From: Perognathus longimembris pacificus
Lineage: Eukaryota > Chordata > Mammalia > Rodentia > Heteromyidae
NCBI RefSeq assembly: GCF_023159225.1
Contig: NC_063169.1
Coordinates: 53,345,934-53,409,933 of the forward strand
DNA: 64,000 nt
Direction of reading: 5' to 3'
Position numbers and translations under genes: made by a program. How positions within the stretch are numbered: position 1 is the stretch's first letter; each line of letters opens with the position of its first letter. Below are positions 37,006-48,470 of the stretch, in pieces. A model generated the notes under the pieces. The model saw only the letters and a list, made by a program, of their open reading frames with translations, searched no databases and was not told where the DNA came from.

Positions 37006-37299
37006 CAAAAACAAAACCTCCTAAATCTAAAACATTTTGAGCACCATCACCACAATTATAAAAATAAACAAAGCTATAAAATAAATACCACGGAATAAAT
37101 TTTACATGTGGACCTCATGTGACAGACAAATTCAAATACTATATAAAATTACCTTAGGAGTATATGAAATATAAATACATTTCATGCTTATAAGTATCAT
37201 CCTTAGGACATCTTACCACAGATAAGAAAATGTTCCAAAATCACAAAACATCTGAAATACTCGGATCCCAAGCATTTCCAGGAAGGAATATATACCTGT

Positions 37300-37910
37300 A
37301 AAATGCAAATGTATTCTTACACTGTAAACATTGCTTTTTTTCCCCCTTGTTTTCCAAATTTTGATTATAAACAGTCTGGGCAAATTCCAAGCCGCCTGTA
37401 AATTTTCCTCCCTCACTGTCTGCAGTATATTCAAAGGGTTGTGACCCACTAACAAGAATGTCACAGTGCAAACTGAACCAGGATTGTGAGGGGAAAGGAA
37501 CGGTGTGAGCCGGGCAAGCCCAGAGAAGTAGTTGTAGAAGTGAGTCCATAGAATGCTTGCCCATAAACCACTGTGACCCGCCTCCACCCCTCAGCACCCC
37601 TCAGTCCATGCAGGAGCACTTTCAGTGGCCTGTGCCCAGTAATTTAGTGAGCACTTAACAGCATGCAGATAAGGTTGTATAAATTGGATAGGCCCATCTT
37701 CAGTCATTTGTTTTTCTTTTCCGCTTCTATAAAGTGTTTGTGGAAAAATGTGGCCTTCAGTGGCCACTTTTTCCTCTCAAATTCTCCTTCTGTGCAGAAG
37801 CTTTCTTGGCTCCCTGCATAATGTCATTCCCAGCCTGCCTGCCACCAAGTAAGCTAATAGCAACACAATTGAGATGGCTTCTTCTCTTTCATGAACAATA
37901 GGTCTGGCTC
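37300..37910. other. Unique segment, candidate conserved non-coding element
   Basis: About 600 bases without recognisable repeat, with balanced composition and motifs such as GTTGTGACCCACTAACAAG and CATGCAGATAAGG (GATA-like core). Opposite-strand reading frames of 118-124 codons cross it but show no protein character. Conservation cannot be tested here. Confidence 0.3.
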
Positions 37911-39534
37911 CATTGAAAACCAGATTCTACTGTGAACTGCTGCAGAAACTTTTTTTTTTATGTATTAAAAAAGAAATGCGACTGAGTGAGGGGAATGGGG
38001 TGGGGGGGGGCGCTCATTGGGGGTCTCTGATGTTCTTAATTATTTCAACTTCATGCTCCCTGTACCCCTGGCTCGCACTGAGACAGAAACACTGAAATAC
38101 CATAAAATAACCCTCTCTCAAAGTATATTTGGCCTGACAGGAAACAGGAAATACCAGAAAAGATCACAAGAAAAGCTGTAATCATAAGATTTCTAGCCTA
38201 ATTCTTTTGACGTCAGCAGTTTAGATAAGTCAGATAAGCAATCACAAGCATCCGCCAACTCTCAGTGCCAACCCAAATACCCAAAGTGCATCTTCAACCT
38301 TTTTGAACTCACATTGTTGTTTGGCCCCTGCTCTCTTCTCTTTCCCCAAGAAGCATATCCTGAAATTGTAAGTGATGGATTTAGTGTCAATGTTAAGGTG
38401 TTCGGAGACATTACACAGGGCTTCTAAATCGGTCCTAGAGCTAATTCATCTAGCTTGGTTGAGTTATAAATCCTGGATGAAGCAACTGTTTATGAGACAT
38501 GGGAAAACTAAGTCTGGTTCTTCTCAAAAGAAGTTTGCTTCCTCAAGTTTAACTTTCCTAATCTAGGCAACTAATCTTGCCTATGTAATATCTTAGGTAA
38601 TATGCTAAAAAAAAAAAACCAAAACCAGTGCATTACCATATCTAATATATTTGGTCATATCATCATTATTTTCACCTTTCCTTGGCTATTACCCTCTTCC
38701 ACTGCCTCCCACAAGATATTAATGGATTGATTAAGCATAAATGGCATGAAGTGTAAAATTCCCTCTGAGAAGTTTTCTTAATTTCCAAACCTTTCTAGAG
38801 AAATTGGGGGCATAGGTATGATCTGTTCACAAAATGATGCAAGGGCTTAAGTGAATATTTACATAAATATTACATTAAAATTTCAAATTTAAAAAAAGAA
38901 TAAAGAGAAGAATTTATTTGTACATTATCTACCTACTTCCAAAAGTTTTTGTAAGTTTTTAAGAAGTTTACAACAACACCTAAGTACACAAAGACATAAA
39001 ACCACTGGGTCAGGAGTGACAGAGCCATGTGTAAAGTAGGAGAGAAAGAACATAATTATGAAGAGTTGAGGAAACTGAGATCTGAATTTCTTAGCAGACA
39101 GGGCAAAAAGAAACAGAACTGATGACAGCATTCATTATTTCCAGGAAGATTTCCCAGGAAAGAAAGCAATTTTTGCTGAGAACTCTTTGTATGGAGATGG
39201 AGGATGTTCTTCCAAGGAATTTAATCAGATGTGGAGCCGTACCGCCCGGGGAGAGCCCTACAGATCCCCTCAGAGGAAGATGGCTCCATGGAGACCACTT
39301 AGGGAAGAGCTAAAGCAATGGTGGCCTTACCTATGGGCTGGAGCCCATGCATGTAGTTGTGGGGAGTGGGAATAGAAACATACAGCCTTGAGAGGGAAAT
39401 TCAAATCTCCACAGTCGGTTCAGCTCTGGAGTGTGTGGAACTGAAGCACAGCTCTCTGAAATGCCCACCTCATGTCCTCCTGATAATGCCATAATGGGTA
39501 TGACTCCCATTCTATTCTTCAAAGTTAAAGAAAG
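37911..39534. other. Unassigned unique DNA
   Basis: A G-run is at 38000-38010. A slightly CpG-bearing patch (GCCGTACCGCCCGGGGAG) is at 39235-39252. No coding signal. Confidence 0.5.
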
Positions 39535-39740
39535 GGGCTGGGAATATGGCCTAGTGATAAAGTTCTTGCCTTGTATACATGAAGCCCTGGGTTTGATTCC
39601 TCAGCACCACATACATAGAAAAAGCCAGAAGTGGTGCTGTGGCTCAAGTGGTAGAGTGCTAGCCTTGAGCCAAAAGAAGCCAGGGACAGTGCTCAGGCCC
39701 TGAGTTCAAGCCCCAGGACTGGCCAAAAAAAAAAAAAAAA
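39535..39740 (+). mobile_element. Dimeric tRNA-type SINE, near-consensus
   Basis: It runs from GGGGCTGGGAATATGGCCTA to GCCCCAGGACTGGCC with a 17-A tail. It shows all four RNA polymerase III box motifs. Its tail runs into a GA-rich microsatellite. Confidence 0.94.
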
Positions 39741-39876
39741 GACTCAAAGAAAGAAGGAACGAGAGAGAGAAAGAGGGAGGGAGGGGGGAGGGAGGGAGGA
39801 GGAAGGAAGGAACGAAGGAACGAAGGAAGGAAGGAAGGAAGGAAGGAAGGAAGGAAGGAAGGAAGGAAGGAAGGAA
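39741..39876. repeat. (GA)n/(GGGA)n/(GGAA)n microsatellite at a SINE tail
   Basis: AAGAAAGAAGG, then GAGAGA, then GGGAGGGA, then GGAA units. It is directly continuous with the preceding SINE poly-A tail. Confidence 0.95.
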
Positions 39877-40137
39877 ATGTTTTCTAATGTTTGCTAAGAA
39901 GCAAATGTTTTCTTTTAGGTCGTTTTTATGTTTCCCTTCAGTCTGAGCCAGACACTTGAATCCCCTTGTATGGACACTGTAAGATCTAAGGAACTCAGAG
40001 ATTTGTCTTGAGTCTTTTCCTGGCTTCTTCCTTTTTTTACTCTTTACCTTGAGTATAAGCACCAAGTCCTTTGCATCGCTGGTGTGCCCCAGTGATTGTT
40101 AGATTCAAAGTTCAGCTGAAATAGCTGAATACATTTT

Positions 40138-40226
40138 TTTCCTTTTTACAGTACTTGGGATTGAACTCAGGACCTCATACACTCTAGACAAACTCTCTAA
40201 CACTTGAACCACGACTTCAGTCCTTT
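40138..40226 (-). mobile_element. ID-type SINE
   Basis: The + strand shows GGGATTGAACTCAGGACCTC and TCTAACACTTGAACCACGAC, the complement of an ID element. Confidence 0.7.
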
Positions 40227-40467
40227 TGCTTTAAATTTGTTTTTCAGAATATTTTTAGTGTTTTGTGGGTAAGCAGAGGTTATATGTTTCCAGGGTGTTC
40301 TTTTTCCCATTAAAAAAAATATCCAAACTCTGAAATCTCATAAAGAAATGGAATGGCTTTAATACATCTCTAGAACACAGATCCCTTCCAGGCTCGTTAG
40401 GAAATAAGCTACTGTGTTGATCATCTTACAAAATCTCTGGTTTCTGAGAAGTCTAGGACTTGCACTA

Positions 40468-40558
40468 AACTTTGCCTGGCTGGCCTCAAACCACAATCCT
40501 TCTGTTTCCACCACCTGTGTGCCTTGAATTATAGGCATGATCCCCCATGCCTAGCCAG
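40468..40558 (-). mobile_element. B1-like SINE
   Basis: The + strand shows CTGGCTGGCCTCAAACCACA and ATTATAGGCATGATCCCCCA, the complement of B1. Confidence 0.7.
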
Positions 40559-41834
40559 AATGTATTTTTCATCTTCCTTGAGCCCATTTATCACATTCTG
40601 CTCAATAAAAAGCCTTTTATTATTTCCAAGGATACCTAATATTCTCAATAAAAAAGCTTTTAATATTTCCAAGGATTCAGAAAAAATGGAAAGAATGTAT
40701 GTGTTCATATTGAAAGGTAAATATTTTACTGAAGGAAACATCACAAGTACAGAAAGGAATGGATTTACTCCAATGGAGTACAAAATTGATAGATGTTAGA
40801 TGTTGAGGCCTGTAAATCCAGACATCTTTTCTGAGCAAATTTCCAAGTAAACTCAGAGAAGAAGGTTACCATGTGACATGGGCCTTTTAGCTAGCCCTTG
40901 GAATACAAAAACACAAACTCATTTTATATGCCCACATCTGAGCTTCATTACTGTGAGTCACAGTAAAAAGAAGTTATTAGCAAATCTAGTGATAAATGTT
41001 GAAAGTGACTTTTACTTCTAGTTTTTTTTATTAAATTTTAACCCAATATACATCAACATGTACAGTGAAAGACGAATAGCTCTAATCATGCAAGTGACAA
41101 AATGTTCCAAAGGCGTTCAAATGGAAAGACAGAACTTAAAGTTAGGTTGAGTCAAATTACATATAGGGGCAACTTTTCTAAAAGCATAGAGAACTTGCCA
41201 GAAATTTTTAGTCAACTAAATCTTTAGTTAAAAAAAATATGAACCTTCTGTTTTTATTTTTGAATAATTACTGATTCATGATCTTAGTGGCTTCTTAAAG
41301 TCAATAGCCTGTTTGATCACAGAGATTTTTCTTGAATAGAGTCTCTAGATTACCATTTCATTGGGACAATATCCACTTAAGACTTCTTAGTACAAAAGGC
41401 CAATTTGTACTTTGCTACTGAATTCCATCCACAGCTTTTTAGAAATCAAGATTGATCACTCTAGGCTAGTAGCGGGCTCTTTCCAAAGAACCATAATAGG
41501 AGAAACTTCTCTGAAACCAGGGATTTTGTAAGAAGATCAACATAATAGCTTATTTCCTAATGAACCTGGGAGGGGCTAACATCTTCAAGTGATGTCTAAT
41601 TAAAGCCATTAGATTTCCTTATGAGATTTTCAGTTTGAATGTTCTCAAACTGAGAAAAAGGACACCCTGAAAACATATAATATATGCTTACCCCAAAGTG
41701 TCCAAAAAACCCTAAAAATATTCAGACTTACCAGTATGCTTGCTGGACAAAGGCCATATGCCCATCCTGCCTCCAAGATCTATTTCCAGAAAATCCAGAT
41801 TACAGTGGAAACAACAATCAAAGAGAAATAAGCA

Positions 41835-41867
<33 letters not shown>

Positions 41868-43577
41868 GGTTAATTGCTTTTAGGCGAAAATGGCTAATAA
41901 GTTAGCTTAGTTCTGAATGAAGTTGTGACTTATTGGTGGCTCTAGTATGTGACATTCTGATATTTTAATCAATGATAGATCCAGGGGGTTTATGTCCCTA
42001 ATTTCTTATAAGCCCAGATATTGTCCAGTATCTTCCTATGCTGTAAAACCATGTAGATTTAGGACAGATGACGGTGACAAAAAGGGAATTTTAACAACTG
42101 TTGCTTTATAGAATTAAGAGAGAATATATTCTATTCCAATTTACTTTGAATGACTATGAGGCCAAAGGAATTTCTTTGAAGACACTGATACGAAAGGGGA
42201 AGAACAGTGATTTATGATAGAAACAATTTAGCAGAAAGCAAAGCATTTAGGTTCTACTATGGGAAAGTCAAAAAGAGGATTGGAAAGTTAGTAACCTAAA
42301 CATACAATCCACTTTTTAGATGCATGAATTATGAATGAGCCACTCTGAAATTATTCAGCATGATTAGAGTTGACATGTCACATTGACCTGTAGTTTGGAC
42401 CAGTGTGGTCAACAGTGATTTTACAGGGGAGGACGTAAAAGTGACTCATTTCTGAGGCCAAGAAAAGGGAAAAGGATGAACGCAGACTCCATCCTTGGCT
42501 CCAGTTGCTCAGTAGTTCCTCAAAGCAATTATACAGAATTAATCAAATCCCCAGACACGGAATCAAAAGGTACCTTCCTACTTGTTATGCAGATGTAAAC
42601 TTTCCTTCTCTCTGCATGAGAGCCAGCCAAACAGGAGGCGGTGGAGCTCCAAGCAAGGTGGAACCCTGCTAGGAAAGCACAGACAGTTGATATATCAAGT
42701 TCACATTTGATTTAAGTTCTGAATGACAATTTTGGCAAAGGGGGAGGGTGGCTTTGCTGCATTTGAACAAGAAAAGCCTAGACATTAGGCATAAATAAAT
42801 TTTAATTATGCAAACTCTAAGAACATCCTTGAATACTATCCTAATGTTTACTTGATTCATTTCCCTAATATTATGCCATTCTGTTTTTATAGCTATTTCA
42901 CATGCAGAATTTTAGCTCTCACCTCCTCACAACTGAAAGAAATAGACTCCTTCTACAAATAAAACTCTAATAATTCTGCATTGTATCCAGAATGACCCAG
43001 AATGGCAGCTGCTTTGTACAACTACTTAATAATAATGATAAAATAATAAAAAATAAAAGTAAGAGTTTAATAATTCTACATCTTGATGAAGAAAATAGTG
43101 GCGAAGGTAGTAGGAACATTGGTCCACATTGTGTGGGAAGTCTTTGCTGCAAATTGACCATTTCTCATCCTCCTGAACTCTGCCAAGCTTGGAGAACAAT
43201 GGGCAGAAATATAAAGTACGATGTCTCCCCTAGAGAATTTATGATCCAGTTTGGAACTGAGGAATAGAAATACTAAGGAGCAATTTATATATTCTTTTGT
43301 AAAATATTCATCTGCAAAGCTAAACATACATCCAAACCAAGAGTTATTTTGAATTGAGTTCATAAAAATGTGTATATTGTTTATTCTTCTATCTTCCTTA
43401 GTGAACCACTATTTTTCCAGAATAAAATTATTTCCGAGTATAGGTCATAATGTAACACCCTCACCCAGTCCCTGACCTTCTGAGATGTGGCATGATCCCT
43501 TTTGTATCCATTCAGTTTCTATCATGTTCTCTTTCCACATGCTCTCTTTTCCTTTCCATCTACTCTGCCCTCTCTTC
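40559..43577. other. Unassigned AT-rich unique DNA
   Basis: A nearly identical duplicate of about 30 bases (AATAAAAAGCCTTTTATTAT-type and AATAAAAAAGCTTTTAATAT-type) is at 40604-40632 and 40647-40675. Otherwise no gene or repeat named. Confidence 0.5.
41834..41868. repeat. (AT)n microsatellite
   Basis: Alternating TA run with one C interruption. Confidence 0.9.
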
Positions 43578-43636
<59 letters not shown>

Positions 43637-43640
43637 CCCC
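43578..43640. repeat. (TC)n microsatellite
   Basis: About 28 TC units, then a short C-run. All Ser/Leu-rich frames here are repeat translations. Confidence 0.97.
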
Positions 43641-43696
43641 TCTTATCTGTCTGGAGCTCTGCCTTCTCTTTCTTGTTTTCATGTGCATGTATGTGC

Positions 43697-43930
43697 ACTG
43701 GTATTAGGCTGATATTAGGAACTGAATGCCTGAGTGTTGTCTCTAGCTATTTCATTTAAGGGTAGAACTCTATCACTTGAGCCATACCTCCATTTCCAGC
43801 TTTTTGGTGGTAATTTGGAGGTAAGAGTCTCACAGACTTTCCTGCCCAGACTGGCTTTGAACCATGATCCTCAGATCTCAGCCTTGGTAACTAGGATTAT
43901 AGGTGTAAGCCACTAGTGCCTAGCTTGCTC
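43697..43930 (-). mobile_element. Chimeric B1/Alu-like plus tRNA-type SINE
   Basis: Reverse-strand copy: TATCACTTGAGCCATACCTC, linker AAGAGTCTCACAGACTTTCC, then CAGCCTTGGTAACTAGGATT and ATAGGTGTAAGCCACTAGTG. Confidence 0.9.
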
Positions 43931-44154
43931 TCTTCTTTAATAAAAACAATGTAGTATATTAAATTCATATTCATAAATAGCCAAGTTTTTATAGATTTCG
44001 GTTTTATAGGAGAAGTACACAGCAAAAGACAAAATCATATCATTAGCAGACTAAAAATGCCATAGAGATAAAGTAGAAAGTAAAAGAAAATCTAAATGGT
44101 GGCAATATACACATGTTTATTACAATAAATACCATATGATAGCAACTTAGAGCA

Positions 44155-44320
44155 TGCAAGAAGATTTTGAACATATATTACCTCCTCCAATCTCTATAAT
44201 AACTCAGTGAAGTGCATACAGAATTATAACTCATTTACAAGTGAGAAACAAAGGCCCAGCTTGCACAACTTATTTGTCTCAGTGATCTGATTGCTAGTAA
44301 GATATGAGGAGATTTTAAAC
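44155..44320 (-). mobile_element. MIR SINE
   Basis: TATAATAACTCAGTGAAGTG, TCATTTACAAGTGAGAAACA, CTTGCACAACTTATTTGTCT and TTGCTAGTAAGAT match MIR read in reverse. Confidence 0.7.
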
Positions 44321-44459
44321 AAATGCTTGCCTGGTTGTATGCTTAGCATGTTCTGTGTTATATCACTTTTGCAGGATTGAAACTTTGCTTCTGATTCTAA
44401 GTCGAAGGTCTAGGGTTCTTCTAATTTATACATACTTGTTGAGATACTTCCCTTATTAA

Positions 44460-44725
44460 AGAAAGGAAAGAGATAAGGAAAGGATGGAGGGAAAGAAAGA
44501 GTGGGAAATAAAGAAAGATAAAGTGAGAGAAGGGAAGAAAAAAGAGAGAGGGAGAGAGGAAGGGAGGGAGGGAGGGAGGGAGGGAGGGAGGAGGGAGGGA
44601 GGGACAGAAAGAGAGAGAAAGAAAAAGAGATGAAGAACAAGGAGAAGGAAAGACAGCACAGAAATAAGGAAGGGAGGAGAGGGAAGAGGAGAGAAAGTTA
44701 GAGAAGAGAGAGGGAAAGGGAGAAG
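44460..44725. repeat. GA-rich (GAAA/GGGA)n tract
   Basis: About 265 bases of near-pure purine with a perfect (GGGA)n core at 44561-44603. Confidence 0.95.
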
Positions 44726-44754
44726 TGTTCCCTCAAGACAAAGCCCAGTAGAAG

Positions 44755-44858
44755 TATTATCACACTATTTCCCACGGCATTGTGCTATGTATAGTTGCTG
44801 CCTTATAATAGATACTCCACAATATTTGCTGAATGAAAGAATATAATGAATGAGAGAA
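44755..44858 (+). mobile_element. L2 LINE 3' end remnant
   Basis: ATAGATACTCCACAATATTT and GCTGAATGAAAGAA match the L2 3' terminal motif. Confidence 0.55.
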
Positions 44859-45479
44859 ATCAAGTTGATTTTACCTTATTTTAATTTACTCTTAAGTAAA
44901 TGGAATTTATTATACAAACAGCCTCTTTGCTGATTGCATTGCTACTGGCATCAATGCCATTGTTTACACGTGTCTGATCAGAGATTATAAACTGTTCTTT
45001 ATGCATATGTGGGTGCATCTGTGTGTTTCTGTTTGGATCCTTTTTATCATCTTCTGGCTCATATATTATCTATACTTATTTAATGCATTTTAAAAGTCCA
45101 CATAGTTGTATTTGGTTGACTAAATACACATTATCTGATTCCCAATGAGCCATGTGGGAGAATTTTCACAACTTCTCCAGTGAGGAGCTTTTCATTCCCC
45201 AATTTGTCTTAGTGGGCAAATGAAGACAGTTAGCAGTTAAGATTTCCCTGAAAGTGCAGCTGTATTAGCACAGCAGGTGGAAAGGAAACTCATAAAGAGG
45301 TCAAATCTAATTACTTATCATTATTTTGTCTGTGTACAAAGTACCAGAAATCAGCAGACGCTTCGGTGTTCTGTCATAAATGCACAAACTGCCCACCTGT
45401 GTCCCTGTCATTGGCCAGGTCACTGAAAGCAAGTCAGCCCCTGTGGCTCATAAACCATTGTTTCTGATGTCTTTCTCTT
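44859..45479. other. Unique segment, possible regulatory element
   Basis: Around 45150-45470 there are no repeats, and E-box motifs (CAGCTG, CAGGTG, CACCTG) and TAATTA-type cores occur close together. Function unproven. Confidence 0.25.
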
Positions 45480-45785
45480 ACTTGTCAGTTTTTTTCTTTT
45501 CTAGAAGGCCTTCCCTGATGCCTTAAGACTTTCAGTGTACCCTAGTGAAGGCTCTGAAAATGAGAATATCCTTCAATGAGGGCTTTTGGGCTACCCTTCA
45601 TTCTTCACTCAAATTACTCTTAATCCACACTTCAATTACTTGTTTAATGTATGTCTTCCCTCCAGAAAATAAACACTGGAAGCTCCCTCTAGGAGTAAAA
45701 ACAATGTTTGTCACTGCTTTATGCCAGGCACATAATTGATGCTCAGTATCTATTGTGAAAGAATGACTGAATGAATGCAAACAAC
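45480..45785 (+). mobile_element. L2 LINE 3' end
   Basis: TAGAAGGCCTTCCCTGATGC, ACACTGGAAGCTCCCTCTAG, CACTGCTTTATGCCAGGCAC, TTGATGCTCAGTATC and GAATGACTGAATGAATGC run in the L2 order to its 3' tip. Confidence 0.82.
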
Positions 45786-46759
45786 AGACTGAAACCATCT
45801 TAGATTTACAGGAGTTAGTGCATGCTTGCAGGTACAACTATAGTATAACTTCTCACTGTAAACATCCTATAGCTCAAGCACCACAGAACACAATGGCGTA
45901 TGTGCTGACAGTCAACAGGAGAGCCATTTGTGTGAACTCATTTAAGGCCAGGAAGACTTGACAACAGTCACGTGGGATGATTCCTAAAACCTGGGCTTGT
46001 AGGCTTGTCTGCATTTGCTCTGAAGATGCCGTATAGTCAAGTGATTAACCATTTCTCTTATGCAATTTTATATAAATAAGTAGTCAAATTAAGTAATTAC
46101 ATCACATGGCGTTACTTACTTTGAAGGCCGTTACAGAAGTATGCAAAAGAATGAAATTGTTATCCCTTTTCTGGTGAGGGTCATGCATGATTTGACTATT
46201 CTGTAAGATGGTTGCTCCTGTCATAGTTAACAGTGCTGTGGTGACCAGTGATGTGGTGGCTTCAACAGCACCAAACATCTCAGAGTCCACAAACGCCATT
46301 TCAGAAACACTCTTCATAATCCCCCTACTCCCTGCACATAGCCTAAGGCCACACATGTTGCCTCCAAAAGAATGAGAGTAAACCCAAATGGCAAATGAGA
46401 AACCTGGAGAGCACAACTGTGTATTAAGTAATTTCCAGTTGTATAATTAAGTATATCAGATTCAGTTGAATAATGGTTAGATGATGTTTTTATCTAAATG
46501 TTTTATTCCCTATTTTAAAAAGGTCCGATCAGGCATAAATTTCAGAAAGATGAGTTTTCTAGAATCATCGCAGTCATCAAATAGCTAATAGTTTTGAATT
46601 TTTCAGCCAGTTCTTCAATAACAATATAAAGATAGTGTTTTTTCCCCTGTAATGTTCAGAGTTCTATCTGGTTGCTTACAACCAGGTCATCAATTTCATA
46701 CATCACTGCTAAAGATTTCCTCAAATCTCCTTGAATTCCAAGGATTTCCACAAAGGTGG
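45786..46759. other. Unassigned unique DNA
   Basis: A reverse frame at 46102-46416 (104 codons) is the only notable frame. It lacks an upstream ATG and domain features. Confidence 0.45.
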
Positions 46760-46981
46760 TCTCCTCCTCCTCCTCCTCCTCCTCCTCCTTCTCCTCCTCC
46801 TCCTCCTCCTCCTCCTCCTCCTCCTCCTCCTCCTCCTCCTCCTCCTCCTCCTCCTCCAGTCCTTCTCCTCCTCCTCCTCCTCCTCCTCCAGTCCTTCTCC
46901 TCCTCCTCCTCCTCCTCCTCCTCCTCCTCCTCCTCCTCCTCCTCCTCCTCCTCCTTTTCCTTCTCCTCTTTCTTCTTCTCC

Positions 46982-47016
<35 letters not shown>

Positions 47017-47240
47017 CTCCTCTTCCTCTCTCTCCTCCTCCTCCTCTTTCTCCTCCTCCTCCTCTTCCTCCTCCTCCTCTTTCTCCTCCTCCTCTCCTTC
47101 TCTTCTTCCTCCTCCTCTCCTTCTCTTCCTCCTCCTCTTCCTCCTCCACCTCCTCCTATTCCTCCTCCTCTTCTTCTCTCTCTCCCTCTCTTTTTTCTTT
47201 CTTTCTCTTTCCTTCCCTCCTTCCTTCCCTCTTTCTGCGT
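46760..47240. repeat. Compound (TCC)n/(TTCC)n polypyrimidine tract
   Basis: About 480 bases of almost unbroken C/T on the + strand. It has long pure TCC blocks (46761-46857, 46864-46888, 46896-46952), two copies of an AGTCCTTCTCC junction, and then decayed CTTCCTC units. Very long Pro/Ser/Leu or Glu/Arg/Gly frames on both strands are simple-repeat translations. Confidence 0.97.
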
Positions 47241-48234
47241 TCCCCTCTTCTTTCATCTTATTTTTAAATTTTTATCTGTTCCTGTCCACATGTGACTCTT
47301 CTCTTGTTTTCAGTCAGTCTCAGTAGCAATCCACAGGAAGCAAGACAACACAGTCCATGTCATTCCCATTACACAGCAGTATGAAGCTTCTGCCCGTGGT
47401 TTAGGTACAGAAATGTAGCCCTGCAGACTGAAGGCCCCACATGGGTGCCTTATATGCTATTTGGATTGGATTTGGTCATTTTAGGGGAGAGGTAAGAAGT
47501 TTCTGCACTAAATCCTGAACAGAAATGAACACTTGTTGGTGTTTTTTTTTAAAACAATTCCTTTTATTCCAGCATCCATAAATCGTGAAAAATGCAGAGC
47601 CCTCAAAGAATGTGACACTTTAGATAAATGAATGAACTAGACATGGCCTGAGCAACAGAGAAAGAACTAACTAGCTCTTTCTCTAATGCAGATGAAAGCC
47701 AGTTATGGAGCCTATATCTAAAGAGGAAGGTTTTCAAATGATCAAATGTATAGTATACTCATTTGCATAAAGTACCATGATAAAGATGCTTTTTTTAAAT
47801 AAAAAAATTGACTTAGCAACCACAGCAAAGGAGATGAGGAGATAGAGCACAAATCTGGAGACAGAAAAAAATCTAAATTCTGGTCACATCTCTGTCAAGA
47901 AGCCCTAAGTATTTCTTTGGACATCACTTTTTATCTCTATAGGAATTCCTCTACACAATGGAGATGTGTCTTCCTCCATTAGTCATAAAAATATTCTGGA
48001 TAACAAAATGAAGTATGCAGATAAAATTTTCCAGCTTAGACAATCTTGACATTAGAAAAATTTACCATCTTTCTCCAAAGTAAACAATCCAAGTTCTAAG
48101 TGAGTCCTCATTAAGCTCATTTTCTTCCAGCCCTCTCTGTCTGTATTGCTTTGACTGTCCTTTCTCTCATTTCACTCCTTTTTGGTTTGATTGTTTGGTT
48201 GGCTTTGGTTTTTGCTTTTGTTTTGTATTAGAAC
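47241..48234. other. Unassigned unique DNA
   Basis: Apart from a possible MIR, no gene or repeat named. Confidence 0.45.
47830..47980 (+). mobile_element. Possible MIR remnant
   Basis: TCTGGAGACAGAAAAAAATC and ATTCTGGTCACATCTCTGTC, then a decayed core, weakly match the MIR 5' part. Confidence 0.35.
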
Positions 48235-48470
48235 TTTCTAGTCAGGTGCTCTACCACACCCAGCAGCCCCCTCCCCTTTTTTGCTTTAGTTAATTAGGTT
48301 GAGTCTGGAAGTTTTCCTCAGGGCCAGCCTCAAACAGTGACCCCTCTCCCAATGCATCCCATGTAGTTGGGTCACTGGCACCTAACTTGTTGCCTAAGAC
48401 TCGGACCTTAGTATGACTTTACCTCTTTATCCCAAAGAGCTGGGATTACAGACATGAGCCACTGAACTTG
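48235..48470 (-). mobile_element. Degraded ID/B1-like SINE cluster
   Basis: GTGCTCTACCACACCCAGCA suggests an ID complement. GCTGGGATTACAGACATGAG and CCACTGAACTTGA are a B1-like right end. Confidence 0.6.

Noticed and set aside
39535..39740. tRNA gene candidate (box A and box B present)
   Set aside because: The motifs belong to a SINE with an A tail. No cloverleaf with a proper anticodon stem is maintained.
46102..46416. Reverse frame of 104 codons with a balanced amino-acid mix
   Set aside because: No ATG at its start, no recognisable domain, no convincing splice pair. Chance open frame is the simpler reading.
46696..47326. Long frames of 140-224 codons on both strands
   Set aside because: They are translations of the TCC/GGA simple repeat (Pro, Ser, Leu, Glu, Arg, Gly runs) and have no other protein character.
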